64,000 nucleotides of DNA. It comes from Mastacembelus armatus (taxonomy: Eukaryota > Chordata > Actinopteri > Synbranchiformes > Mastacembelidae). The first letter of the stretch is position 1. Every line of letters starts with the position of its first letter. Shown piece by piece: positions 1 through 12,451 of this stretch. The notes beneath the pieces were generated by a model that saw nothing but the letters and a program-made list of their open reading frames with translations, had not been told where the DNA came from and did no database searches. The stretch covers positions 17,020,904 through 17,084,903 of the forward strand of contig NC_046656.1 in the NCBI RefSeq assembly GCF_900324485.2, written 5' to 3'. The position numbers and the translations under genes were made by a program.

Positions 1-3000
1 AAAGAGCAGAAACTGGAGGGAAGAAGCTGAGGGCCCCCTCCATTCACAATGGCTTTCACCAAGGAGAAATACCCCCCGCCCACCCCCATCACACACACAA
101 ACACGCGCACACATCCAACCTGCCTCCAAACCCCCGAAAGCATGTACTCTAATTCTCAGAACAGTGCACCCACACGCCATGCATCATTCAGCGCTATTGA
201 TTGATGGGTGCAAGAAACACCGCGACAAGTGAGAAATCATTCGGCGAGTGACTCATACATGCGCTGCAGAACTTCACGCACTTTCTGAAATGTACACTTC
301 TAAGTGTGCCTCTCCAGGTGCGATGCACTGGCTTCAGCTGGTCAAAATTCAGAGCTCCATCAGACGTCATGAAGGTGCATCTGAGCTCATATCCAATAAC
401 AACAGTAACAGACAGCGCTGCAGGCTCGGTTCATGCACCAGCACGACCCCAGGCATCTTCCTTCTTACCTTTTTCAGCGCTGACATTTTCCTCCTCAAAC
501 AAGGTCACTTCTTCGATGGTAAACAGGCGACAATTCAGTGACAGGCGATCACGTCCCCTGGCATCCGTGAAAATGTCCATTGCCTTGTCCGTTAGAAACA
601 TCTGCAGCAGAGCGGCCGTAGTTTCCCATGATGAAGGCGGCGTGGATGTGTTTTCTTGTCCAACGCAAGACCTGATTCAGCGGCGGGCTTCATTCTCTGG
701 AGATGACTTACAATGCACTGATGATGTTTTGGTCACTGATGGCAGCTCCTCTTAAAAAGGCAGCCCATGTCAGACGCCATTTTTACAAAGTCTGCACCTA
801 CAGTAGCTTCCACTGATCGAACCCAACAGAAATAATGCAACTTCTAAACACGAACTTAAACAGAAACAGTGTAATAAAGTTAAAGGGCTGGTTTCTGGAT
901 TACACTCAGCTTTGAAAATAATAATAACACTAACTGCTTTATTTAGTGCGTAAAATTCATTTGAAAAATGTAATAAGTATAAAGCCCATAATTTGTGTAC
1001 CCCAGAGCGTCGTAGGTCTATATAAGCTATACTTGAATACAGCAAAAACATTTCACTGTCAGTTTCCTTATTGTCCACTTTTAATAATAGTAAAAACTTT
1101 ATTTTGTTAGCTTTTTCATGAACAAAGTTACAAATGGCTGTAGAGCAAACCTAGTAGCCTGATAAATATACATAAATACATACCCCATCATAGAAAAAAA
1201 ACGGGGTTTTAAAGAATGTACGATTTAAAATTGGATTTTGAAAAGATTTTAGCACATTTAATGATAATTTATTGCAGTCTTTCTTGCTTTTTTATTGTTT
1301 GGAAGCGCCTTAAGCCTTGGAGACTTTTTATGGTAATAAAATGTGTGGGATTAGTGCGAAGAACCAGTGAGACTGCTAAGAAACTTGCTGTGAGGTGTAT
1401 AGGTCACAGAGAAGTTATGGTTATGGTTGCATTAAATAGCCAAGAGCTTAAAACTGCCTGCATCTCTTAACCTTTAAGCCACACTGCAGACACAAATAGA
1501 TTTTACACAGTGCAATTCAGTCAGCACATAAAACCATCACAAAAAACGGCCTGTTGGCAACAATAAAGCAAACACACATGTAGAGTTTACTATAAGTCAG
1601 GTTTTGCAAGGAGATTCTGAAAGATAAAAGAAATAAAATTGAAAGTCATACAGCTCCGTTAAAAGACACAAAATGGCCATAAAGAGGTGCAGAATAACCC
1701 AAAGAGACTCAATGTGACTACAAAGAGACTTCAAATAACACAGTTTCAGGACTTTTCCACCAGGGCCCATTTTGCTTTAATCGGCCCATGTTCACAGTAC
1801 GTACTTACAATAAAGTGAGGATTATGCATTAAACGAACTGCTTTATATCAGTTTGGACAGAAATTTAGATTAAAAAAATGTTCATTGTGCTTTACTAAAA
1901 AAAATAAAATTAAATCCACGTTGTAATTGTACTGTCACTTATTAATGTGGCCACACGAGGGCGCCAGATCGTATTTACTGAACTCTGTCCATGGTGCTGA
2001 AATCATCCTCACATAATCTGCAGTCTGATTATGTATGAACACGCTCTCCTTTGTGTTGTAATATTTAAACAGACAGTGGCTCTATGCATGGTGCTGAAAC
2101 AGTTTAATCCCGTCTGTCACCATGGGACTGTCTTTTTATTTTCCTGTTATTCTGAACACCCAGCCGCAAAGATCAGCTGCTGAAGGGCCCATATAAAATG
2201 CTTCATTGACAGTCTTAGTGCAGCAGTCTCCTGTATCTGTATTCAATTTACATTTGAATACAAATTTTATGAGTCAGAATATATTATCTATTATTACTAT
2301 ATCTATTACTTTTAATGTATGTGCTGGGGAGCATGTGCTTTAATCATTTCTCTATTTATAGCCACAGTTTTTGTTTATTAGTGTTCTTCCATCATTTTTC
2401 TTGATTTTTCCAAACACCTTTTAAACTCCTGCGAGTATAATGTTGTCGTCAACTTCTAATGATGTGAATTGGAAAATACTCTCTGATGTGCCTGGTGGAC
2501 CAAAAGGAAACAGAGGAAAAATCTGGATGAGGACATTTGGATTGCCTCTTAAAATCCATTGATTACATGTGCCCTGTTTATTTGAATACATTTTACACAG
2601 TGACATTATCTGTGTAGACAATGTGGGGCTGTGTGGGACTGTTTTTATATGTTATGGTCGACTGCTTTACAGCCAGTGGTGGAAATGAGCACAGTTACAT
2701 GTGCTCAGGTATTTTGGCATCAACAACAGCCTCCTTTGTCTCTATTGGGTGATTTTATTGGTTTGATTACAAGAAACTGTAATTGCATGTTTAGTTTCAT
2801 CACTGGATTTAGAGTTTCCATATAAGATGACATTTTCATCATACTTGAACAATTAGAAAAAACAATCTGACTGCGAGGTTAGTAAACAGGTGACAGGTGA
2901 TGCTCTACTGTTGGTGAAACTCCAGTTGCAGGCTTTGTGAAAAGTATCAGTATTGAATAAAATGATGCAGTACCTGTTAAGGCTCCCCTGGTTGTTTGAG

Positions 3001-3360
3001 CTGTTTTAGTTTTATGGCGAGCTTTGACAGGTGCTACCTTCAGACCGCCATAAGCTCCGCCCTGTCACCTGCTGCCAACACACCTGCTGAACAGAGCTGT
3101 CCTCGACTGGAACCGCTTCTCTGTTATACTCAACAGACGACTCGTTTTAGCATTTTAAATGGTCACTTGCATGAAAGTCTTCTCACGTTGCTGTAAATCA
3201 TGTCTTTAAAAACACTCATGGTGTTAATCCAAGGTGCAGCTGCTGCGCAACCACCTAGTTTGTGCCCTCTTCGTTTTTTGTCGCATTGGATTTAAAGGCG
3301 AAGCAGAGTTGGATGTTTAGTGGGAACATGCTTTGCTGAATATGAGTTATCAAGAAAAAA
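1..3360. other. Mostly non-coding left flank
   Basis: No gene was recognised here apart from the exon-like stretch listed separately at 300-671. The DNA is AT-rich, with a CA-rich low-complexity patch near 60-120. Around 1660-1745 there are decayed tandem-like copies of an 'acaaagagac' type unit of the kind common in fish genomes. The open frames present are short and show no splice-consistent continuation or recognisable protein. Confidence 0.5.
300..671 (-). other. Unassigned exon-like coding segment
   Basis: On the minus strand, 671-469 reads openly for about 67 codons with protein-like composition, including FLTDKAMDIFTDARGRDRL and then LFTIEEVTLFEEENVSAEK. It ends exactly at a consensus donor (AAAAAG then GTAAG) at 468. 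The possible acceptor at 672 has a poor pyrimidine tract, and an in-frame stop lies just upstream of it. A 38-bp block at 337-300, behind a CAG acceptor, would continue the frame to a TAG stop. I do not recognise the protein. It could be the 3' part of a gene, a decayed gene, or a chance open frame; its composition and the donor favour something once coding. Confidence 0.3.
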
Positions 3361-3379
3361 ATGATCAGTCAGTAACTCG

Positions 3380-3494
3380 AACCGTGTCCTAGGGTGATTT
3401 TTAAGAGACGGGACGACAAAGGAACCTGGCAGTCAGATCGAGACCCCCGAAGGACAAACCCACCGGACAGCGTCCAGCTGGCAGGCTGCGCAGG
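3380..3494 (+). other. Possible 5' UTR exon of the cytospin-like gene
   Basis: A GC-richer stretch ends in a consensus donor (gcgcag then gtaaggtt) after 3494. It lies upstream of the coding start exon of the SPECC1-like gene on the same strand. This fits a non-coding first exon, but no promoter element was proven. Confidence 0.3.
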
Positions 3495-4222
3495 TAAGGT
3501 TAAATGAAGTGCAGGGTGACGGTGGGAGTATTGTGTGTGCAGGGTTATTGGTCATATCAAAAGATGTGTCACAGTCAGAATAGTTCCGCAAATTAAAATC
3601 TGTCTCGATGACGATGGTTGTTTTCTGTAAAAACGTGACTCCAAACTTCATTCACCAAACGGGCAGTTTAAAGTTACCTGACTGTTTGTAAACACAAATG
3701 TTTAATGCTGCAAATTTCCAAGACATTTATTAAGTTAACAGGAAATGTTCTTTATTACGGCATGCAATTCAGTAAGCTGCTCGTTGATTTAGTTTATATT
3801 GTAGGGTTAATTCACCTGGTAACCCAATCCTACCTTACTATTTAAGTCAGCTGTGTGATTCGCTGGTAAGACATGGCATTATTTTGAAATTTACTGCATC
3901 ACCGGGAGTCGGATTTGTATGGAGGTAGGACTAATGTCGTACTATGCTTATTCATTGTGCTTAATATATGTTTTTTATTAATAGGCATAGCGCCCTTATA
4001 TCGGGCGATTATTTCTTGGAGTTTGGTAGAGTTTCAAATGGCCAAATGCACACGTGCTTAGAAAGCCCAGAGCAGTGCAAAGGAGTCTGTGTATATGATG
4101 TTAGAAAGCATGTTATCATTTTAGCACACTGGTTCTTTTCTTCCTATGGGAAAAGTCATGTCATGTAAAGTTCAGCAGTGAGTCACACTCATGAAATGTT
4201 TATATTTATCCCACCTGTCCAG
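3495..4222. other. Intron or intergenic, nothing recognised
   Basis: AT-rich sequence between the possible first exon and the start-codon exon of the cytospin-like gene. No open frame, RNA gene or repeat was recognised. Confidence 0.4.
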
Positions 4223-4298
4223 ACAGCCGTGGGCTTCACAAATCAGAGGACACATTGAAGGACACTGGAATATACCCACCACTGGCCACTGCTGGATC

Positions 4299-5289
4299 AT
4301 GGGTAACCATACTGGCAAAAACAGCAATGGGCCTACAGGTATTCCAACAGCACAAGTGCACAATCAATTGCTTTGTTTTGAGTTAAAAGATGGGATTTTT
4401 AAGACTCCTTTCAGAGTGTAGATGATGACGAATATTATTGTTTAAGGTTGCTGCGCTACCTGTTCACTTTTCTCACACAATTTTGAATCAAGATCTTTTT
4501 GTGGTCTTTCTCCTGTAAGACTGACTATTTTTAGATGCCTGTGTTTCTGGTTCCAAGGTAGGACGCAATTAAAAATACACATTATGAGCTGAAATCTGTC
4601 TGTACTAATCTACAAATAAGATACCTTGATGTATCAGAACTCTGCAGTGAAATTCAAAGTTTATCTCAGAGGATTCAGTGAAACTTGGATTCAGTGACAT
4701 CAGCTTCTCTCATGTTTTCAGTATCTCAGTTCAAAGCGTCAGAGACCAGTTGTCGTTTGGCCCAGCTAATGTGGGAAATTGCCTTTTAAAACATTACCAG
4801 TCTTCTGTCTCTCAGCTGTTTAAAATAATGCTCTGGGTTTCATCTCTTGGCTGTCAGTATGCAAGAAGTAGGCTCAGGCTGGATGATGAGAATAGCTCCC
4901 CTGCCGTAGCTGAGCAGACTACATCATGCTGCTGCTGGGGAAACAATGAGGCTGCAGAATCCTGCAGCACAACACAAGGACAAGGAGGGGAAGCATGAAC
5001 AGTTAAAGCAGGTGAAAAAGAATCCCTGCAGCCTACTGAAATCTTCATTATAACCAGAGCACAGAATAAAATAATATCAGCATTATACAAAAATCCCATC
5101 AGTTTTCAGAAGCAAGGACAAACTGCTAATAATGTAGGGACATTGCTCTTAAATTACTGATAGAATATTTGCAGCGTACTGACATTAATGATGATATATG
5201 TCATCTTCATGTGGAAGTAGTGAGAGCAGCTGTTTGATAACATCAGACTAGAATCAGCTCTCTTCCTGGATCCTGCCACGTGGGGGAAC

Positions 5290-5320
<31 letters not shown>

Positions 5321-8300
5321 CAGCGAAGGCATTGGCAGGAGAGGCTTTCTGCTGCATCAGTCAGTTCAGGACAGTAAAATAGGGAGGGAACACAGAGAGC
5401 TTACAGCTACATCGAGGAGAAGAGGGGAGCTTTGAAATTAGCACATTTTAACTTAGATGGTTTCAAAGCTCTGGAAACTTGTCTTATTTTTCTCTCTTTG
5501 GCTTCTCTTACAATTTATTTCCCCCTCTCAGCTTCTCCTTTAGATTTCTTCCACACGCCTCCTACCACGCCTTTGGGGGCAGATCTGACTGCCATGGCCT
5601 TATCCTCTGCAGCTTCTTCTAATAAGGCACAGACACCATCACCGCCCAGCAGCACCACCCCCTCCACCACCTCTCCAATCGCAGATTATACACAGAAACT
5701 GTCTGCTACCTCAGAATGGGCTGTGATAAGTGTAGACAGCGTCACTTCCACAGAGACGAACGTGAGTGATGCAGCAGCGAGATACGGGAAGGCAGTGGTC
5801 AGTCTGGGCAGCCCGGCATCTCAGCCTTCATTCACAACACCTTCAGAGCAGACCTGGCAGGGGAGAGATAGCGGACTGGAGCCGCAGGCTGCAGCAGAGA
5901 GAGCTGGAGAGGAGATGACCCTGGCTTTACTTGGTCTCATGGAGGACTACAGGGCTTCACTTGGCCTGTCCCCCAACATTGATGTTACCTCAGGGCCAGT
6001 AGGTAGGCCTGTTTTGTTTCATTGAAGGAGCTTTCCCTTAGTGCAGCATGTCTTTGTGACTCCATGTTTCATTTGGTAATGTGGGTTTTTTTTTGTGTAC
6101 AAAAATTCATTTGGCTTCAAGCCCACTGAGTAGTAACAATAGTAAGTTTACTGAGCTGCTCGTGTGAAATTAGTGAAGTGTCCCTGTAAGCACTAAAAAA
6201 CCTTTGTTGTAATTTAAAATATTTACCTTTCTCCTTTGCTGTAGGGTCCGGTCTGTTCTGACAGCAAACATCTTGGCTTTTCAAACATGTAACTAAAAAT
6301 ACTAATAATGGCCACATTTGATTTTAATTATGGTATTGTAAGGGATAAAGAAATACAGCCATCATCAATCTCATTTATCCTGCCATTTTGTTAAACATTT
6401 TGCAAAGTGTTGTATGTTTTTCTTCTGAACATTAGAAAAGTATTATATATGCTGATAACTCAGCCTCCTGTGCTGTTTTTGTTTGTCAGATCTGCTCAGA
6501 CACTTGATGGTAGAGAGAGATGAACTGGCTGAGGAGGTGGACACACTGAAGGAGACACTGAGGGTGAGATGTAACTGCACATCACATAGCATCCTTTGCC
6601 CTAAAGATCCCAAAAAGTCATGGACAATTGTTTGCTACATAATAGAAGCTCTTTCTTGGTTTTGTTTGTCTGTGGCCTTGGGATATCACTTTGAAAACAC
6701 TGGAAAACACACGCATATATATGTATATATTTATTTTTTTAAGGAAACAAATCAAATTCTAGTGATTCTTTTTTGTTTCATTTCTGTCTTGCCCCAAATA
6801 CAGACAGAAAGGCTGGAGTGGCATCAGTTCCAGTGTGACCTGCAGGTCGCGGTGTCTGTGGCTGACAGGCTGCGGGCCGAGTCAGAGGAAGCTCTAGGTT
6901 TGCTCCAGGAGAGCCACAGGGCTGTGGAGGAGCGGCTGTCCCAAGCCCTCAACAGGCAGCAAGTGACAGAAAAAGAGCTAGAGAGTCTGAGAGCTGAGCA
7001 CAGTGACATCTGCCGCAGACTGACTGAATTCACCCTGCAGCAACAGGAACAACAGCAGCAGCAGCAGCAAGTTGAGCCGGATACACTGGAGAACACCAGC
7101 AGAGTGAAAGACAGGGAAGCTTGTGATACACAGCCAGAGGGGCAGGGGGAGGAAATACAGGATGTTTTCCGAGAAACTGAAGAGAGTGAAAGCAAAAATG
7201 TGGAAAAGGAAAACGAAACAGGGGAAACTCAAAACACAGGTCATGGTCCTGAGAATGAAATTGGCTCAGGCCTCATGCATTTGACTGGGAAGAGGGTGGC
7301 AGAGGGATACATTTGTAGTTTAGCTTCTCTGGGGAAGAAGAAAGAGGGGCGTGGGCAAAGAGATCCAAGGAAGATAGTGATGCTGTCTGAAAGATCCTGG
7401 TGAGTCTAGAGTGAACTTGGTTGCCCCCTATCTTACAACAAACTATTATCAAATATGCACCGTTTTGTCTTTTTAGGAGTCTCTCTCGTCTCCCACTCCC
7501 AACTGACACGTCCAGTCAAAGTGGGACATTAATAGACACAAGCACAACGTTGCCACTATGCAAGGTCTGATATTAACTACATTAATTTGAACATGTTTCT
7601 TACAATATCAGGATTATATATAATCATTTATTGATTCCTAAATGACTTTGAAGGTACTGATCTGTTGTACAATTCTGTAGAAAGTGGCCATTTTGCCATT
7701 TCTTCCAGAAAGAAGAGCCAACAAAAGGGAGAAAGATGGACCGTATTTTACAACGGCAGGACAGCTGGTCCAGCTTTTATACAGGTGAATCTAAACCTAC
7801 TAGATCATCACTTAGGGTTGTATTTTGACAGTGGGCACAGTTGTATGACTGTGACTGCATTTGTATCTCACAGTTAAACAGGATGAGGACCAAAGCACAG
7901 AGTCAATAAAGTAAGTAACTTTTAGGCCCTTTATTTGTTGATACTGATATTTCAACACACACAAACTCCGTAAATAAGAGACACAAGCTGATTAAATGTT
8001 GAGCATGAATGAGTGAGTGTAGCATTTTCAATTCAACCATGAAGTCACAATCAAACCTGGCAAAGAAAACTCTTTAGTTTTTAACTGTTTAAAAATTGTA
8101 ATACCAATCAAGTAATTTCTAAACCGTTTGTAGTAAATCATTGTAAATGTAATGGTGGGAATGTTTTCTTGCATTTTCAGACCTCAGGATGGTTTCAGTG
8201 CTCTGCTGAGGCGTCATGGTGGCTCCAGAAGGAACTCCCTGCTACGCTGGTGCCAGAGTCGTACACAGGGTTATAAGGTTAGAGAGGAGAATTTTAATGT

Positions 8301-9167
8301 GAAATATTTTTTGACAGTATGTAAATGACAAAGTGAATTCATTGTAGGCAAACAACATTAAAACTCAGCCAAAGTTCCTACAGTATTTTAGTTCCAGCTA
8401 AACACTGAAGAACTATTGGTAAGTTATAACCAACAAAACTTTATTTTAATGTTTTGTGTCAGAACATTGAGATCACCAATTTCAGCAGCAGCTGGGAAGA
8501 TGGTTTGGCATTTTGTGCTGTTTATCACACCTATTTACCAACTTACATCCCCTATGGCAACCTCAACCCAGCTGACAAGGTAAAACTAGAACTATATGGA
8601 CATGTAATACTCTGGTTATGTAATAGCCACAATGAAATTTAAGTTAATTTAAAGAGTCAATGAAGATGTAAAACACATGCAAGCAAGCCACAAACTGGTA
8701 CATATATTGATAAAAGTAGACACATGTGCAGTCAAACCTGCAGATTAAGAATCCGTTGATGAAACTGTAAAATGTACCTCGGCTGATGTAAGAGCTGCTG
8801 CTGATCTGTCTTTCTACAGAAGGAAAATCTGGCCCTTGCTTTCCAGACAGGAGAGAATGTGGGAATCTCAGCCACACTGGTGAGACATTTTGAACTGTAT
8901 ACTTCTGTTTGGTGCTGTTCATAAAATGTATTTATGACAAAAACCTATGTGACGTTAACAGTATCATTTCAGATTTCTGATTGGTTTATACTGCGTATTC
9001 TTAGATAGAGGTAAAGCTGTGATCAGCCTAACTCTTACAGCTGATAGTGTCATGTCTTTATGTTCCCTGTGTGACAGACAGTGGAGGACATGCTGAAGGC
9101 AGACGGGCCGGACTGGCAGAGGGTACTGGCTTATGTTGAAAGCATCTTCCGTCACTTTGAGATGTGA
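4299..9167 (+). CDS. Short cytospin/SPECC1-like protein with C-terminal CH domain
   Basis: Coding exons: 4299-4338, 5544-6002, 6490-6563, 6804-7399, 7477-7564, 7709-7784, 7874-7910, 8181-8277, 8463-8579, 8820-8879, 9078-9167. All join in frame, giving 577 residues. Residues about 167-290 are coiled coil ending in a polyQ run (7036-7070). The last ~110 residues form a calponin-homology domain close to cytospins: [40 protein letters not shown], then [20 protein letters not shown] at the end. Cytospins bind actin and microtubules. Vertebrate SPECC1 and SPECC1L are roughly twice as long, so this paralogue lacks most of the central coiled coil. The ATG at 4299 has A at -3 and G at +4 and begins MGNHTGKNS, a myristoylation-type start. 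The first exon rests on frame and splice logic only; initiation at 5594 is the alternative. The 3' part is secure. Confidence 0.85.
5291..5318. repeat. (GT)n microsatellite
   Basis: Perfect GT dinucleotide run in the first coding intron of the cytospin-like gene. Confidence 0.9.
7036..7070 (+). repeat. CAG/CAA polyglutamine tract in coding exon
   Basis: In-frame CAG/CAA repeat in the 596-bp exon of the cytospin-like gene, encoding a Gln-rich run interrupted once by Glu. It sits at the end of the coiled coil. Such tracts often vary in length between individuals. Confidence 0.85.
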
Positions 9168-10051
9168 TATCGCCTACTATTGTTATGTTCTCCTGCCTGG
9201 TTCTTTTCTATTCTTGTGACTGGAGCTGCAGAACTGGAACACTTTTCATAATGAACCTTCCAGCCAGGATTTAAAATGGCTAAATGCTAGATCCCAAAGC
9301 TCGGGAGTATGCAGATGTCACTCATTAAGGTAAGGTTAGTGACAGGACCAAGTTAAACATCAAGAGATGGTGAAAGTAAAGACAGGCTCACATTAAGGTT
9401 AGTGGAAGCACAGATCTAGGGAAAACAGCCTTCACTTCCTTCAGAGTCTACTCCTGTGCTCTAGGATCTAATACAATGTGAAATGTGTCAGCAGTGTTGG
9501 GAGATTCTGATTTTATGTCTTCTTTACACAGAAGTGGATCTTGTCTTGATACCCAAATGCAAGAAACAAAATTTTGGCCTTTGATCACTTTTATTTTTCT
9601 CTATACAATATCGTGACACTGGATCCAGATAGCTACTTGGTGAATATTCACAAGATGCAGATATTAGCAAAGCAAAATATATACCTGCTTAATAATTATC
9701 TCCATGTTTGTTTCTGGGTGCTGGGTGCACTGGTTTTGCACAATTTGCCTTTTTTTTTGTTTTTTTCTTTTTTTTAATGAGCACTTTAGGATTAGTGGAA
9801 ACTTAATTGTGTTGTATGTTTAAGCGACTGTTTGAAAATCTAGGCACAAGTTATTAGTCAATATAAAACTGATTTTTATCATGAATCTCTGAACATTATA
9901 CATTGTCATGTCTATATGCACCGAAAACTAAAGTTGTGGAAGGAGGCAGACATGACACCCAATTTTGTATGCTGGAAAAGTGACATTTTCAGCCTAAAAA
10001 TTATAGACTCTATGGAAAGATGCCTGTGCAAGTGTGTATTCATACAGACAC

Positions 10052-10074
10052 ATACATACATACATACATACATA

Positions 10075-10111
<37 letters not shown>

Positions 10112-10112
10112 G
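10052..10112. repeat. Compound (CATA)n-(GT)n-(TA)n microsatellite
   Basis: Adjacent runs of catA, gt and ta repeats in the 3' UTR region of the cytospin-like gene. All open frames crossing it are repeat artefacts. Confidence 0.9.
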
Positions 10113-10204
10113 CACATATATGTACTTATGTGTATGCACTTCCATGTTTTGTTTTTTTAAATGATGAACATATAAAGATGTTGTTGCCAACGCATTATTG
10201 CAAT

Positions 10205-10210
10205 AATAAA
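10205..10210 (+). terminator. Probable poly(A) signal of the cytospin-like gene
   Basis: AATAAA about 1.04 kb after the stop codon. The reverse-strand AATAAA at 10262-10267 could serve the convergent grcc10 gene, so the two 3' ends would meet here. Confidence 0.4.
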
Positions 10211-10598
10211 ATTATGTATAATATAAGTCATTTTCCCCATTAGTACCACACAGGTTCCCTTTTTATTTTAATATATAACAAAAAAAAAAACATTTGATAC
10301 ATTTGACAGTATATAAAATGGTATAAAAGATGGCAAAACAGGAAATGTTTAACGTTCTGTGTGTAGCATGTAACAAATAAATATTGAAAACATTTAAAAA
10401 ATAATTTAACAGGTTTTTCCAGAATGTTTAAAATGAAACTATAATGTAGATAAGGTATGAATAAAAAATGTATTAGTGTACTGAGTTTAAAACTGTAACT
10501 TTTCCATCATTTCTAAAGAAAGGTAGACATGAACTTCAAGTTACAGTTTGCTCACATAATTCCAAAACATTTAATGAAAGTAACCTTGCAGTTGAATT

Positions 10599-12110
10599 CT
10601 ATGAAGCTGGAATGGCGCCTCCTATAGGTGGTGTTGAGAGAGGTGGCAGGAGGAGAGACTTCAGTTTGGCTGACATGGCTGCAATTTCAGGGTCCTGTGT
10701 TTCATACATCTTCACCAGTCTGGCAAATTTAAGGACACCTGAAAATGAAAGTGCACTGTAGCCATCACAGTACTTTTAAGGCAGGGGTCACCAATCCTGG
10801 TCCTCGAGGCCTGCTGTCCTATTTGTTTTCCAGATATCCCTGTCCTACATGCTGCTGATTACCTGGATCAGGTGTGTTCAGCCAATCAGAAACTGGAAGA
10901 GCAGAGATAGTTGGAAAACCAGCAGGACAGTGGGCCTTGAGAACCAGGATTGGTGACCCCTGTTTTAAGGTATATTACAACAGCAAAATCCTAGTTCGTT
11001 TAACAGGTTATAAACATTCTATCAATGTACTGTCCAGTACTAGTAAACTGTAAAGTGTAAGCCACATTGAATTGTGGTCTAAGCAGTTTGGGGGGTGCAC
11101 ATTTTCTATAGTGGACAACTGTATTTAGGCTGTGGCTCAGGAGCAGGTCAACCATGAAACAGAGGGTTGGTGATTTGATCCTTGGCTTCCCTGGTCCACA
11201 GGTCAAAGTGTCCTTGGGTAAGACACTGAACCCCAAGTTGCCCCCGGTGGCTGATCCACCAGTGTATGAATATGTGAGCAAATGGAGGAATGGACAAATT
11301 GAGAGTGTAAAGCGCTTGGGTGTAGAAAAGTGCTATACAAGTATAAGACCATTATTGTCTGATCTGATTAATTTTCTGTTAATCTACTAATCATATCAGG
11401 TCTAGAGGATTAACTACTGATTCAAGGCCATGAGGTAACGCCACACTGAGAAGTGCTTTACCTCAGAGAGGGGAAATAAGGTCCTAAACTCAGAATATAT
11501 GCTGCTATCTGTCATTGGTCATTGCTGTGTGGATTGGTTTAGGGATAAGTAATGAAAACAGTCGGCATATTATTATCATGTAAATGAATGAGTGCCAAGA
11601 TTATTTCTCTTATGTCCAGTAAGCAGTGTCTCACCTTCTCCTTCATTATTGAACCCATAGGCTTTGATCACCTCTTGTTGAATCTGGGTGGCCACTGGGA
11701 GCACAAGCTGCAGCATCTTGCCCATGTCATTGCAGGCACTCTCCCGAGCCTCCTCCATCCGAGCAGCGTTTTCTGGTACTGAGAAGGCCTGGATCACCTC
11801 ACTCAAAACCACTGTGAAGAATGGAGGATATCAGAAGCCGCTCTGCCTTACCACAATGGATATATTAATATAAGAACTAAAAGATAAGGCTGTTTTAATG
11901 ATACAAACACGTCGTTGCTAGTTAAACTCCATCGAGACCAACCTTAATGAAATGCTGCAAGTATTTGTTCAGCATTTCCTCTGAAACAGCGAGGGCCACT
12001 TCACAAATAGCAAATGAGCTAGAAAACAGATCATGAGTAACTTAAAAGCAGCTTTTCTCACCTCTGGTCTGTTCAACAGTGAGGGTGGGCTGCTGTGGAG
12101 CTGAGGCCAT
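10599..12110 (-). CDS. grcc10: Protein C10 (GRCC10 / C12orf57 orthologue)
   Basis: Coding exons on the minus strand: 12110-12062, 11811-11635, 10738-10599; 121 residues against 126 in human. The start MASAPQQPTLTVEQTR, the core VLSEVIQAFSVPENAARM, ACNDMGKMLQLVLPVATQIQ and KAYGFNNEGEG closely match human C12orf57, as does the Pro-rich tail ending IPAS. The family is a small cytoplasmic helical protein needed for brain and eye development; its biochemical role is not settled. It is divergent from saysd1 with about 340 bp between the start codons, suggesting a shared promoter. A hAT MITE and a SINE-like repeat sit in its second coding intron. Confidence 0.95.
10782..10962. mobile_element. hAT-type MITE, copy 1
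   Basis: 181 bp bounded by near-perfect inverted ends CAGGGGTCACCAATCCTGG and its complement. It is flanked by a perfect 8-bp duplication ttttaagg at 10774-10781 and 10963-10970. Ends starting CAGGG with 8-bp target duplications are typical of hAT transposons. There is no coding capacity. It lies in a grcc10 intron. Confidence 0.9.
11121..11354 (+). repeat. tRNA-derived SINE-like repeat
   Basis: The 5' part resembles RNA polymerase III boxes: tggctcaggagcagg (A-box-like) and ggtgatttgatccttgg (B-box-like). It is followed by the 'aagtgtccttgggtaagaca' and 'agcgcttgggtgtagaaaag' wording that recurs in dispersed repeats of many fishes. Family assignment is from memory and tentative. Confidence 0.55.
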
Positions 12111-12451
12111 GTCTGCAGAGAACAGACAGAAAATAAACTAAACAGCGTTACCGTAACTGGCTTAAGATAAGGGACACGATTACAAACCGCGACAACAACC
12201 AAAACACGTCCATGCACGAACTGATGAACCGCAGTAAATTAAAGTGTAGAGGTTTACAGACTTACCACTGACAAAACAACCCAACGTTAGCTGCTAGCAG
12301 ACTCTGCTGGACGAAGACACCTTTTACGGCACTTTTGCGACATGACGTGGTTCTTTCAGATAGATGGTGACGTACAAGGTAAACAAACGTCTTGCTAAGC
12401 TGGTAGCACGGTGACAATTATAGCATATTTAATTTTAATGATTTAGCATCG
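12111..12451. promoter_or_regulatory. Putative bidirectional promoter grcc10/saysd1
   Basis: The 341 bp between the two opposed start codons must hold the 5' UTRs and promoters of both genes. It has several CpGs and no clear TATA box in either direction, as expected for housekeeping divergent promoters. Confidence 0.5.

Noticed and set aside
306-755. 149-residue plus-strand open frame
   Set aside because: Composition is low in pattern and it lies opposite a better minus-strand candidate that ends at a consensus donor; treated as a shadow.
9912-10243. Overlapping frames rich in Thr/His or Cys/Val on both strands
   Set aside because: They are translations of the CATA/GT microsatellite.
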